From assembly GCA_050946775.1 (NCBI GenBank), contig JBMNVL010000051.1, forward strand, positions 1 through 13,490: DNA of 13,490 nt, read 5' to 3'. The translations under genes were made by a program, and so were the position numbers. The notes below the pieces were generated by a model. It was not told the origin of the DNA. It searched no databases and saw only the letters and a list, made by a program, of their open reading frames with translations. Within the stretch, counting starts at the first letter, position 1. The number at the start of each line of letters is the position of its first letter. Below are positions 1-6,416 of this stretch, one piece after another. The stretch comes from UMGS1474 sp050946775 (GTDB taxonomy: Bacteria; Bacillota; Clostridia; Oscillospirales; Acutalibacteraceae).

Positions 1-531
1 ATTAAAAACGACTACGTCGTCAACGTCGCCAAGGCCGTCGGCGCCGGCGTCGGGCTGGCGGGCTGTCACGGCGGGATGTGCGACGCCTTTCGCCAAAACA
101 CCGAGTGGCAGTTTATGACCGGCGGCCAATGGGTCAGCCATCCCGGCGGCGACGGGGTGGCTTACACCGTCAACATCCGCCACGGCTCCAGCCCCATCGT
201 GGAAGGACTGGAGGATTTCCCGGTGTGCAGCGAGCACTACTATCTGCACGTCGATCCCGCTATCGAGGTGTTGGCCACCACCCGCTTCCCGGCGGTGAGC
301 TATTACCACGTTTCCAACAAGCCGGTGGATATGCCGGTGGCGTGGACCAAATACTGGGGCAACGGCCGGGTGTTTTACACCTCGCTCGGCCACCACGACG
401 ACGTCTTCGACAAGGCCCCGTCGGCGGCGACGCTGATGGAACGGGGACTGCTGTGGGCGGCACAGGGCAAGGCCTACGCCGTTGAGCGGGGTCTGACCAC
501 CGAACGGTTTGAAAACAACGCAATGTATTGA
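1..531 (+). CDS. ThuA domain protein, 5' end missing
   Basis: The reading frame is open from the first base and ends at TGA 529-531, leaving 176 C-terminal residues; the true start lies outside the window. The fragment carries ThuA-family landmarks: AGCHGGMCDAFR (about residues 20-31 of the fragment), GGQWVSHPGG, a GLEDFPVCSEHYYLHVDP stretch followed by VLATT, and WGNGRVFYTSLGHHDD near the end. ThuA proteins have a class I glutamine-amidotransferase-like fold and are found in trehalose and other sugar utilisation operons; their exact chemistry is poorly defined. The stop codon overlaps the ribosome binding site of the downstream oxidoreductase gene, so the two are co-transcribed and probably translationally coupled. 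ThuA next to a Gfo/Idh/MocA oxidoreductase is a recurrent pairing, which supports a role in oxidising or isomerising a sugar derivative. The substrate cannot be read from the sequence. Confidence 0.86.
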   Translation: MKNDYVVNVAKAVGAGVGLAGCHGGMCDAFRQNTEWQFMTGGQWVSHPGGDGVAYTVNIRHGSSPIVEGLEDFPVCSEHYYLHVDPAIEVLATTRFPAVSYYHVSNKPVDMPVAWTKYWGNGRVFYTSLGHHDDVFDKAPSAATLMERGLLWAAQGKAYAVERGLTTERFENNAMY

Positions 532-541
532 GGTGATCGCC

Positions 542-1654
542 ATGAACAAACCCATCCGCGTGGCCATGATCGGCGTCGGGTCGATCAGCGGCATTTATCT
601 GCAGAACATCACCAGGGTATTTGGGGAACTGGAGCTGATCGGCGTGTGCGATCTCATCCGCTCCCGCGCCGAAAAAGCGCAGCGGGAATACGCCGTTCCC
701 AAGCTCTACGAGACGATGCACGACGCCTTTGCCGACCCCGAGGTGGATATCGTCCTCAACCTGGCCCGCCCCTACGAGCACTACGAGGTGACCAAGGCGG
801 CGCTGCTGGCCGGCAAGCACGTGTATTCCGAAAAGCCGCTGGCCGCCACCTGGGAAGAGGGCAAGGAGCTGGCGGCGCTGGCCGCTCAAAAGGGTCTGCG
901 ACTGGGCGGCGCGCCCGATACCTTTTTGGGCGCCGGGATCCAGACCTGCCGCAAGCTGATCGACGACGGCTTCATCGGCCGGCCGGTGGGCGCGGCGGCG
1001 TTTATGATCTGCCACGGACACGAGTCCTGGCATCCCGATCCCGAGTTTTACTACCGGCACGGCGGCGGCCCGATGATGGACATGGGGCCCTATTACGTGA
1101 CGGCGCTGGTCAATCTGCTGGGTCGGGTCAAAGGGCTGACCGGCGTGGCCAAGGCCTCCTTCCCCACCCGGCTGATCACCAGCCAGCCCAAATGCGGCAC
1201 GGTGGTCGACGTGGAGGTGCCCACCTATGTCACCGGTATCCTCGATTTTGAAAACGGCGCCACCGGCACCCTGTTCACCACCTTCGACGTCCACTACACC
1301 GATTCAGCGCGGTTTGAGATCTACGGCTCGGAGGGCACCCTGATCGTTCCCGATCCCAACGGCTTCGGCGGCCCGGTCAAGCTGCTTCGCCCCGAAACCG
1401 GCCATTACGTGGAAATGCCCCTGTTGTTCGACTACGCCGAAAACAGCCGCACGCTGGGACTGGCGGATATGGCCAAGGCGATTCAGACCGGCCGTGACGC
1501 CCGCGCCGACGTGCAGCAGACTCTCCACGTGCTGGAGATTTTGACCGCCTTTGAACGCAGCAGCGAGCAAAAGGCGTATCTGCCCCTCGAATCCCCCTAT
1601 ACCCGCCGTCCGCCGATGAAAAAAGCGGCGCTCAAAGGGATACTGGACGAATAA
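542..1654 (+). CDS. Gfo/Idh/MocA family NAD(P)-dependent oxidoreductase
   Basis: A 370-residue cytoplasmic dehydrogenase. The N-terminal Rossmann motif VAMIGVGSISG (residues 7-17) binds NAD(P), and the family EKP motif (97-99) carries the lysine normally used in catalysis. The C-terminal alpha/beta domain includes HGHESWHPDPEFYY (158-171) and GGGPMMDMGPYYV (174-186). Other members usually show D-x-G-x-H in the last segment; here Asp180 is kept but Tyr184 stands at the His position, as I recall for a subfamily common in Clostridia and Actinobacteria. I chose ATG 542 because GAGGTG (530-535) is a good SD six bases upstream; the upstream in-frame ATG at 509 would lie inside the ThuA gene and has no SD. 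The gene follows the ThuA gene by 10 bases and is the last gene before a strong terminator. Likely role: oxidation of a sugar or cyclitol; substrate unknown. Confidence 0.94.
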   Translation: MNKPIRVAMIGVGSISGIYLQNITRVFGELELIGVCDLIRSRAEKAQREYAVPKLYETMHDAFADPEVDIVLNLARPYEHYEVTKAALLAGKHVYSEKPLAATWEEGKELAALAAQKGLRLGGAPDTFLGAGIQTCRKLIDDGFIGRPVGAAAFMICHGHESWHPDPEFYYRHGGGPMMDMGPYYVTALVNLLGRVKGLTGVAKASFPTRLITSQPKCGTVVDVEVPTYVTGILDFENGATGTLFTTFDVHYTDSARFEIYGSEGTLIVPDPNGFGGPVKLLRPETGHYVEMPLLFDYAENSRTLGLADMAKAIQTGRDARADVQQTLHVLEILTAFERSSEQKAYLPLESPYTRRPPMKKAALKGILDE

Positions 1655-1660
1655 CAGCGC

Positions 1661-1695
1661 AAAAACCCGCTGGTTCTGTGAACCAGCGGGTTTTT
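1661..1695. terminator. Bidirectional intrinsic terminator
   Basis: A perfect 16-bp inverted repeat: arm 1661-1676 (AAAAACCCGCTGGTTC), loop TGT, arm 1680-1695. The outer A5 and T5 runs give a U-tract on either strand. It sits 7 bases after the oxidoreductase stop and 21 bases beyond the stop of the convergent dockerin gene, so it should terminate both. Confidence 0.95.
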
Positions 1696-1715
1696 GATTG
1701 CCAAACGGGGAAAAA

Positions 1716-3188
1716 TCAAAAGGCGGTGATTTTGCCGGTGGCGAACTGCAGGATCGCCAGCGCGTCGGCGGCGGTGACGCCGCTTTGCCCGTCCACGTCG
1801 GCCGCGGCGGTCTGCTCCGCCGTCAGATTGATCTTGCCGGTGGCCGCCTGCAGCGCCATCAGCGCGTCGGCGGCGTCCACGTCACGGTCGAGATCCACGT
1901 CGCCGGAAGTCACGTCCGGCACGTCGCTTCCGTCGTAGGTAAAGGAGCCGCCCTTCAGGATGAAAGCGTAGCCGTCTTCCTGCTTCTCAATCGCCGCCAG
2001 CAGGTCGTCGGGATCGACCGTTTCGTTGGGCGTCATGATATAAACCGGCATATCCTGCGGCATCTCGGGAATGAGCTGCATATCGTAAACGCGCAGCTCC
2101 ATTCCCTCGTCGGTATAATATTCCTGACAGGCGTACTCATTTCCCTGAGAATCCACATAAACGGTATAATACGACGGTTCGGAATAAACCGGTTTTTCCG
2201 AATGGAACTCGACCCGCTCGCCCGCGCCGTTTGTGACAAAGGAGAAGGGAGTATCCGCCATCTCCTCCTCGGACAGCTCGAACTTGCCGAACTCATCCGC
2301 GTGCTCGGCGGCGAAGGCCATATCCTCCACATAGGCGTCCAGCGACTCGCTGAAAATCAGCCGCACCGGGTTGTAGACGGTGTACTCCCCGATGAAATTA
2401 TAATCGTCGTCAAAGCTTCCGTAGGTGATCTCCCGCATGACGTACAATCCGTCGGGATCGTCGGCGTTTTTCCCCTGCAGGAAACTCCAGTAGGAGTATC
2501 CGTCCGCTTCCATATACTCATAGCCGAGGACGCTGCGTTCCCTATCGTAGTACTGCATTTCCCTGGTCACGTCAGCGGACTGGCCGTTGGCGAAGGTATA
2601 GGACATCTTCGCCGTCTGATCGTCCGGCACGTTGCAAACGCTCGCCACGTCCTGCTGGCCGCAGAGCGTCACCTTTACACCGGGTCCGAAATGTAGACCG
2701 ACGTTCACGCCCTCGCCATAGAGGGTGACCGCCCGGTCAAAAATCCCCAGCTCGTTGACCGTCAGCGTGCCGCTGCCGGCGAAGGTGACCGAACCGCCCC
2801 AGCCGTCGCCGTAAGCGATGATCTCGGCAAGCTGACAATCACCCACCGCCTCGACGGTGAAATCGTCGCCCATCATGTTGGCGCCGACCACGTAGTGCGC
2901 GCCGTCAAAACCGGTCAGCGTCAGGGTGTTGGTATCCAGATCGTAAGCGACGCCGTCCGGCGCAGCCCCCACCGTATCGTTGGAAAACACCGAAAACGAA
3001 TCTTCTTCAAGCCACACGCCGTTTTCGTCGACCTTGTTGAGGTTGAGAAACGCCGGATACCACTCGCCGTACAACTGCTCCCGGAAGGGCCCGTTTTCGG
3101 CCATCGCCGTCAAGGGCAGCACCGTCAGCAGCAACGCCACGGCCAGCAAAACGCCCAACCCGCGGCGGATAACGCTTTTTTCCTTCAT
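1716..3188 (-). CDS. Secreted dockerin-containing protein of unknown function
   Basis: 490 residues. Residues 1-30 form a Sec signal peptide: basic MKEKSVIRRG, a Leu/Val/Ala-rich core and a TAMA|EN cleavage site. About residues 75-185 are beta-rich and Gly/Thr-rich (DTNTLTLTGF, SGTLTVNE), resembling carbohydrate-binding beta-helix proteins of Clostridia; this is only a resemblance. The middle (about 190-420) is acidic and aromatic-rich (many Tyr/Asp/Glu) and I do not recognise it. The C-terminus (429-486) is a type I dockerin: two Ca-binding loop-helix repeats, Asp430/432/434/441 and Asp464/Asp466/Gln468/Asp475, each followed by ATGK. No catalytic domain is visible. The start at 3188 (not the longer frame from 3242) is set by AAAGGAG eight bases upstream and by the signal peptide beginning there. 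It is monocistronic and convergent with the sugar operon. A cell-surface or secreted role, perhaps polysaccharide binding, is inferred. Confidence 0.88.
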   Translation of the reverse strand: MKEKSVIRRGLGVLLAVALLLTVLPLTAMAENGPFREQLYGEWYPAFLNLNKVDENGVWLEEDSFSVFSNDTVGAAPDGVAYDLDTNTLTLTGFDGAHYVVGANMMGDDFTVEAVGDCQLAEIIAYGDGWGGSVTFAGSGTLTVNELGIFDRAVTLYGEGVNVGLHFGPGVKVTLCGQQDVASVCNVPDDQTAKMSYTFANGQSADVTREMQYYDRERSVLGYEYMEADGYSYWSFLQGKNADDPDGLYVMREITYGSFDDDYNFIGEYTVYNPVRLIFSESLDAYVEDMAFAAEHADEFGKFELSEEEMADTPFSFVTNGAGERVEFHSEKPVYSEPSYYTVYVDSQGNEYACQEYYTDEGMELRVYDMQLIPEMPQDMPVYIMTPNETVDPDDLLAAIEKQEDGYAFILKGGSFTYDGSDVPDVTSGDVDLDRDVDAADALMALQAATGKINLTAEQTAAADVDGQSGVTAADALAILQFATGKITAF

Positions 3189-3249
3189 AATAATCGCTCC
3201 TTTCTTACTGAAATGGTAACAAATTTGATCGATTATTGCCACAAAACGT

Positions 3250-3272
3250 CCGATTTGGCATTGACAAATCGG
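3250..3272. repeat. 8-bp inverted repeat, candidate operator
   Basis: CCGATTTG (3250-3257), a 7-base spacer, then CAAATCGG (3265-3272), with perfectly complementary arms. It lies 8 bases upstream of the -35 box of the HTH gene and about 60 bases upstream of the divergent dockerin gene start. Position and symmetry suit a dimeric regulator, possibly the double-HTH protein acting on itself. There is no U-tract, so it is not a terminator. Binding is an inference. Confidence 0.5.
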
Positions 3273-3279
3273 TTGTCCT

Positions 3280-3309
3280 TTGACGCAACGGCCGATCTTT
3301 CGGTATAAT
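3280..3309 (+). promoter_or_regulatory. Sigma-A type promoter of the double-HTH gene
   Basis: TTGACG at 3280-3285, an 18-base spacer and a perfect TATAAT at 3304-3309 predict transcription from about 3316. The TTGACA at 3261-3266 is 37 bases from this -10 and is not its partner. This promoter shows that an upstream TTG start at 3280 cannot be used, because it lies before the transcript begins. Confidence 0.8.
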
Positions 3310-3327
3310 GGGGCTATGGATCACACG

Positions 3328-3333
3328 AAAGGA
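3328..3333 (+). promoter_or_regulatory. RBS deciding the start of the double-HTH gene
   Basis: AAAGGA ends 9 bases before ATG 3343 and only 3 bases before ATG 3337. Normal SD spacing favours 3343. ATG 3316 would coincide with the predicted 5' end of the transcript and would be leaderless. Confidence 0.6.
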
Positions 3334-3342
3334 CGGATGGAT

Positions 3343-5097
3343 ATGTCATTCGCGTCACGGTTGGATGACTATATGGCCGCGATTCCCTGCACCGCTGTCG
3401 AGCTGGCGCAGGTCAGCGGCCTGTCGGCGGCGACCGTTGGGCGGTATCGCAAAGGAGAACGGGTCCCGTCGGCTGACGGCGCGCCGCTGGAAAAACTGAT
3501 TGCCGGGCTCCAGACGCTGATCGAAAGCAAAAGCGCCGCTTTGTCCGGCGACGAGATCCGCCAGACGCTGACCGCCGCTTTACGCGGCGGCGTAACGGTG
3601 GACGCCGCCGCCTACCGGCGCAATCTCAATGCCCTGACCGATGCGCTGGAGATTTCCAACAGCGAGCTGGCAAAAGGGCTCAATTACGACCCGTCTTATA
3701 TCTCCCGCATCCTGTCGGGACACCGCCGGCCGGCGGATCCCGTCCGGTTCACCGCTGAGGTTGCTTCGCTGATCGGCCGGCATTACGTCTCGCCGCGCCG
3801 CGTCGCCGCCATTGCCGCGCTGATCGGGATCGACCGGGACGCGTTGGCGGATGAGGACGCCCGCGTCGCGGCGATCGCCGAATGGCTTGGCACCAACCGC
3901 CACGACCTTCCCGAGCAGCCGCTGGATTCCTTCCTGGAAAAGCTGGATCGGTTCGATCTCAACGAATTCATCCGCGCCATCCGCTTTGACGAGATAAAGG
4001 TGCCGACGATGCCTTTCCAATTCCCCTCCTCCCGGCGGTACGCCGGATTGGAGGAGATGATGGCGTCGGAACTGGATTTTTTGAAGATGACGGTGCTCTC
4101 CCGTTCCCGCGAGGACGTGATCATGTACAGCGATATGCCGCTGGACGAGATGGCCAAGGATCCCACGTTCCCGAAAAAATGGATGTTCGGCATGGCGACT
4201 TTGCTGAAAAAAGGGCTGCGTCTGCAGATGATCCACGACGTCAACCGCCCCTTTTCGGAAATGCTGCTGGGACTGGAAAGCTATATCCCCATGTACATGA
4301 CCGGCCTGATCACCCCTTACTATCTCGACCGTTCTCAGGGGGACGTGTTCACCCATCTGCTCAAGGTGTCCGGCGCGGCGGCGCTGACGGGCGAAGCGAT
4401 CGCCGGCCACCAGGCCGAGGGACGGTATTACCTGACCAACAACAAAGAGGAGCTGATCTATTACCGCCGTTTGGCCACCCGGCTGCTGGAAAACGCCCGT
4501 CCGCTGATGCAAATCTTCGACGCAAACCGTATGGAAGAATTCGAAGCGCAGCGCCTGCAATGGGACGCGCCGGAGGGCGACCGGCAATGGATCGGCAGCA
4601 CTCCGCCCCTGTTCACCCTGTCGGCGGATCTGCTGGAGCGGATGACGGCCAAAGCCCAAACGACGGCTGACGCGGCGGCCATCCGGGCTTACGCCGCCAA
4701 ACGGCGGCAAACGGTGGAAACATGGCTGCGAAGCGGACGGTTGACGCTGGAGGTCCCCGAGCTTTCCCCGGAGGAATTCGACGCGCACCCTCCGGCGCTG
4801 GCGCTGGCCGGGATCTTTTATCACGACGCGCCGCGGTACACCTACGAGGAATACCGGGAGCATCTCGAACTGACGCGGGCGTTTGCCGACGCTCATCCGG
4901 AGGCGACTATGCGGACCGACCCTCATCCGGCGTTTCGCAACATCGAGATCACCGTCTTTCCCGGCCGGTTCGCGCTGGTATCCAAAAGTCAGTCGCCGAT
5001 CATCCATTTTCTGATCCGCCATCCCCGGATGGTGCGGGCGTTTGAAAACATGGCGATCCCGCTGTGGGACGAAAAAAGGCTTGACAAATCCCGGTAA
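3343..5097 (+). CDS. Double-HTH protein with large conserved domain of unknown function
   Basis: 584 residues, no signal peptide or membrane segment, so cytoplasmic. Two XRE-like helix-turn-helix units are visible: residues 17-42 (AVELAQVSGLSAATVGRYRKG) and about 94-130 (ISNSELAKGLNYDPSYISRI then LSGHRRP). From about 205 to the end is one large domain. Its first part alternates hydrophobic strands and helices: DVIMYSDMP (258-266), KKWMFGMATLLKKG (278-291), LRLQMIHDV (292-300), LESYIPMYMTG (311-321). A second block has GRYYLTNNKEELIYYRR, and the C-terminus has ALVSKSQSPIIHFLIRHP. I recall similar HTH proteins as widespread in Clostridia, without known function. The alternating strand/helix pattern could be a PLD-like or Rossmann-like sensor fold; that is speculation. 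It probably acts as a DNA-binding regulator; a palindrome precedes its promoter. No terminator follows before the thiT promoter, whose -35 lies inside this gene's last codons. Confidence 0.85.
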   Translation: MSFASRLDDYMAAIPCTAVELAQVSGLSAATVGRYRKGERVPSADGAPLEKLIAGLQTLIESKSAALSGDEIRQTLTAALRGGVTVDAAAYRRNLNALTDALEISNSELAKGLNYDPSYISRILSGHRRPADPVRFTAEVASLIGRHYVSPRRVAAIAALIGIDRDALADEDARVAAIAEWLGTNRHDLPEQPLDSFLEKLDRFDLNEFIRAIRFDEIKVPTMPFQFPSSRRYAGLEEMMASELDFLKMTVLSRSREDVIMYSDMPLDEMAKDPTFPKKWMFGMATLLKKGLRLQMIHDVNRPFSEMLLGLESYIPMYMTGLITPYYLDRSQGDVFTHLLKVSGAAALTGEAIAGHQAEGRYYLTNNKEELIYYRRLATRLLENARPLMQIFDANRMEEFEAQRLQWDAPEGDRQWIGSTPPLFTLSADLLERMTAKAQTTADAAAIRAYAAKRRQTVETWLRSGRLTLEVPELSPEEFDAHPPALALAGIFYHDAPRYTYEEYREHLELTRAFADAHPEATMRTDPHPAFRNIEITVFPGRFALVSKSQSPIIHFLIRHPRMVRAFENMAIPLWDEKRLDKSR

Positions 5098-5109
5098 ACG
5101 CGGTATACT
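5081..5109 (+). promoter_or_regulatory. Sigma-A promoter of the TPP riboswitch-thiT transcript
   Basis: TTGACA at 5081-5086, a 17-base spacer and TATACT at 5104-5109. The -35 box and part of the spacer lie within the last codons of the double-HTH gene (stop 5095-5097). Predicted start about 5116, giving a leader of roughly 184 bases before thiT. Confidence 0.88.
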
Positions 5110-5128
5110 GTCACCCGATCAAACAAGA

Positions 5129-5225
5129 GCAAACAAGGGGTGCTGGTCGACACCGGCTGAGAGCGGACATCGCGTTCGCAACCCTCACACCTGATCCGGA
5201 TAATGCCGGCGAAGGGATGGTTTGT
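5129..5225 (+). promoter_or_regulatory. TPP riboswitch (THI element) aptamer
   Basis: The conserved core is intact: GGGGTGCT (5137-5144), GGCTGAGAG (5155-5163), ACCCTCACACCTGATC (5181-5196), then CCGG-ATAATG-CCGG-CGAAGGGAT (to 5218). Pairings that can be read: P1 GCAAAC (5129-5134) with GTTTGT (5220-5225); P2 GGGT with ACCC; P3 GCTGGT/ACCGGC closing a CGAC loop; and the CCGG/CCGG stem. These match the thiamine-pyrophosphate aptamer. It lies directly upstream of a thiamine transporter, as expected for TPP feedback control. Confidence 0.97.
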
Positions 5226-5247
5226 CGGCGTTCGCGCGTCCCATCCC
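5214..5247 (+). promoter_or_regulatory. Antiterminator pairing of the TPP switch
   Basis: GGGATGG (5214-5220), the 3' edge of the aptamer, is perfectly complementary to CCATCCC (5241-5247), which overlaps the 5' arm of the terminator. Without TPP this pairing would block the terminator and allow thiT transcription. With TPP the GGGA is held in the aptamer and the terminator can form. The complementarity is seen; the mechanism is inferred from known TPP switches. Confidence 0.7.
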
Positions 5248-5277
5248 CGTTGCTTTGGCAGCGGGGATTTTGCTTTT
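5243..5277 (+). terminator. Riboswitch-controlled intrinsic terminator
   Basis: An 11-bp stem, ATCCCCGTTGC (5243-5253) with GCAGCGGGGAT (5258-5268), including one T-G wobble, a TTTG loop, then TTTTGCTTTT as the U-tract. It lies between the aptamer and the thiT SD, so control is by premature termination rather than by hiding the SD. Confidence 0.9.
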
Positions 5278-5299
5278 GGAAAAAAGGAGTGTCGAATCT

Positions 5300-6361
5300 A
5301 TGCAAAAAACCAACCGTTCGCTTTTGCTGACCGAAAGCGCCATCATGATCGCGCTGGGCACGGTGCTGAGCATCTTCAAGATCGTCGATCTGCCCTACGG
5401 CGGCAGCGTGACCATCGCCCATATGCTGCCGGTGATCCTGATCGCCTACCGCCACGGCACCGCCTGGGGCTTTCTGACCGGCGCGGTTTACGGACTGCTG
5501 CAAATGTTTTTGGGGATCAAGAACCTGATGGGCGCCGATCTTGTTTCGGTGATCGCCATTTTGCTGCTGGACTACGTGGTCGCCTATATGGCGACCGGGC
5601 TGGGCGGTTTGTTCCGCCGTTCCAAGTGGTCCCAGGGCGCGGCGCTGGCGGGCGGCGCGTTCCTCGCCTGCGCGGCGCGGTATCTCTGCCACGCGATCGC
5701 CGGCGCCACAGTATGGGCCAGCTGGGGCGTTACGGCCGGCGCGATCGAATATTCGCTGATCTACAACGCCACCTATATGATCCCCGAGACCATCGTCACG
5801 GTGGTGGCGGCGGCCTATATCGGCAGCACCCTGGACTTCACCGGGGAGTCGATCGTGCGGATGCAGGCCAAGGAGCGCACCGACGCCCAGACCGTCCTTT
5901 ACGGCTTGGGCAAGCTAGCGCTGGCCGCGGCGGCGATCTTTGACGTGCAGGCGATCTTCGCCCGGCTGCAGGACGCCGAAACCGGAGAATTCACCGTTGC
6001 CGAGGTGGCAGGCGCGCCCTGGGCGCTCATGGCGGTGATCACGGCGGTCGCCCTGGCGGCGGCGTACGTTTGCTTCAAGGCGGCCAACAAGCAGGATCTC
6101 GGCGTGCTCTCCCGCGGACTGTGGATCGGCGGGGTGATCGGCGGCGCGGTCGTGTACGGCAACTATTTTATCGAAACGCTGACCAAGGCCGCGAGCAAGG
6201 CCGAGCTGGCCGACCCGATGACATCGGCGGGCAGCTTCTTCGGCGCCTTCGGCGCGCTGGGGGTCAAATACGGCGTGCCGGTGATCGTGGCGGGCGTTGT
6301 TTTCGTCCTCTTCGCCGTGCTGGCCGTCCGGCGGGTGATCCGATCCGCCAAAGCCGACTGA
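5300..6361 (+). CDS. thiT: Energy-coupled (ECF) thiamine transporter S-component ThiT, with C-terminal membrane extension
   Basis: 353 residues. Residues 1-185 match ThiT: VLSIFKIVDLPYGGSVT (22-38), HMLPVILIAYRHG, VYGLLQMFL, LLDYVVAYMATGLGGLF (89-105), ARYLCHAIAGATVW (126-139) and YSLIYNATYMIPE (151-163). Asp91-Tyr92, His131, Trp139 and Asn156 fall where I recall the thiamine-contacting residues of lactococcal ThiT (which has Glu-Tyr at the first pair). ThiT binds thiamine in the membrane and needs the EcfA/A'/T module, not encoded here. ThiT is normally about 180-200 residues with six helices; here one open frame adds about 160 residues with four further hydrophobic segments (about 203-220, 241-260, 272-291, 325-343). 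Start ATG 5300 follows AGGAG (5285-5289); the longer frame from 5222 would begin inside the riboswitch leader. The TPP riboswitch upstream supports the thiamine assignment. Confidence 0.93.
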   Translation: MQKTNRSLLLTESAIMIALGTVLSIFKIVDLPYGGSVTIAHMLPVILIAYRHGTAWGFLTGAVYGLLQMFLGIKNLMGADLVSVIAILLLDYVVAYMATGLGGLFRRSKWSQGAALAGGAFLACAARYLCHAIAGATVWASWGVTAGAIEYSLIYNATYMIPETIVTVVAAAYIGSTLDFTGESIVRMQAKERTDAQTVLYGLGKLALAAAAIFDVQAIFARLQDAETGEFTVAEVAGAPWALMAVITAVALAAAYVCFKAANKQDLGVLSRGLWIGGVIGGAVVYGNYFIETLTKAASKAELADPMTSAGSFFGAFGALGVKYGVPVIVAGVVFVLFAVLAVRRVIRSAKAD

Positions 6362-6374
6362 CACACAACCGTAA

Positions 6375-6412
6375 AAAACGTCCCGTTTCGGAAAACCGAA
6401 GCGGGACGTTTT
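6375..6412. terminator. Bidirectional intrinsic terminator between thiT and radC
   Basis: A 17-bp hairpin: AAAACGTCCCGTTTCGG (6375-6391), AAAA loop, and the matching arm 6396-6412 with a single T-G wobble. Flanking A and T runs serve both strands. It lies 13 bases after the thiT stop and 4 bases beyond the radC stop, at a convergent junction. Confidence 0.94.
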
Positions 6413-6416
6413 GCGT

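Noticed and set aside
1698..2696. 332-codon plus-strand frame opposite the dockerin gene.
   Set aside because: It begins at the downstream edge of a terminator and lacks an SD; the minus strand encodes a coherent signal peptide and dockerin.
3189..3249. Promoter for the minus-strand dockerin gene.
   Set aside because: Candidates such as TGTTACCAT (an extended -10 near 3218-3213) have no acceptable -35, so I could not assign one with confidence.
3261..3266. Perfect TTGACA considered as the -35 of the HTH gene promoter.
   Set aside because: It is 37 bases from the TATAAT and no -10 lies 16-18 bases downstream; TTGACG at 3280 has the right spacing.
3580..5022. 480-codon minus-strand frame opposite the double-HTH gene.
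   Set aside because: Arg/Gln/His-rich antisense translation without SD or recognisable motif; the plus-strand gene has promoter, SD and HTH units.
5081..5090. TTGACAAATC shared with 3261-3270, considered as a common operator linking the HTH gene and thiT.
   Set aside because: The second copy lacks the opposite palindrome arm, and the shared bases are mostly a -35 consensus, so chance is a sufficient explanation.
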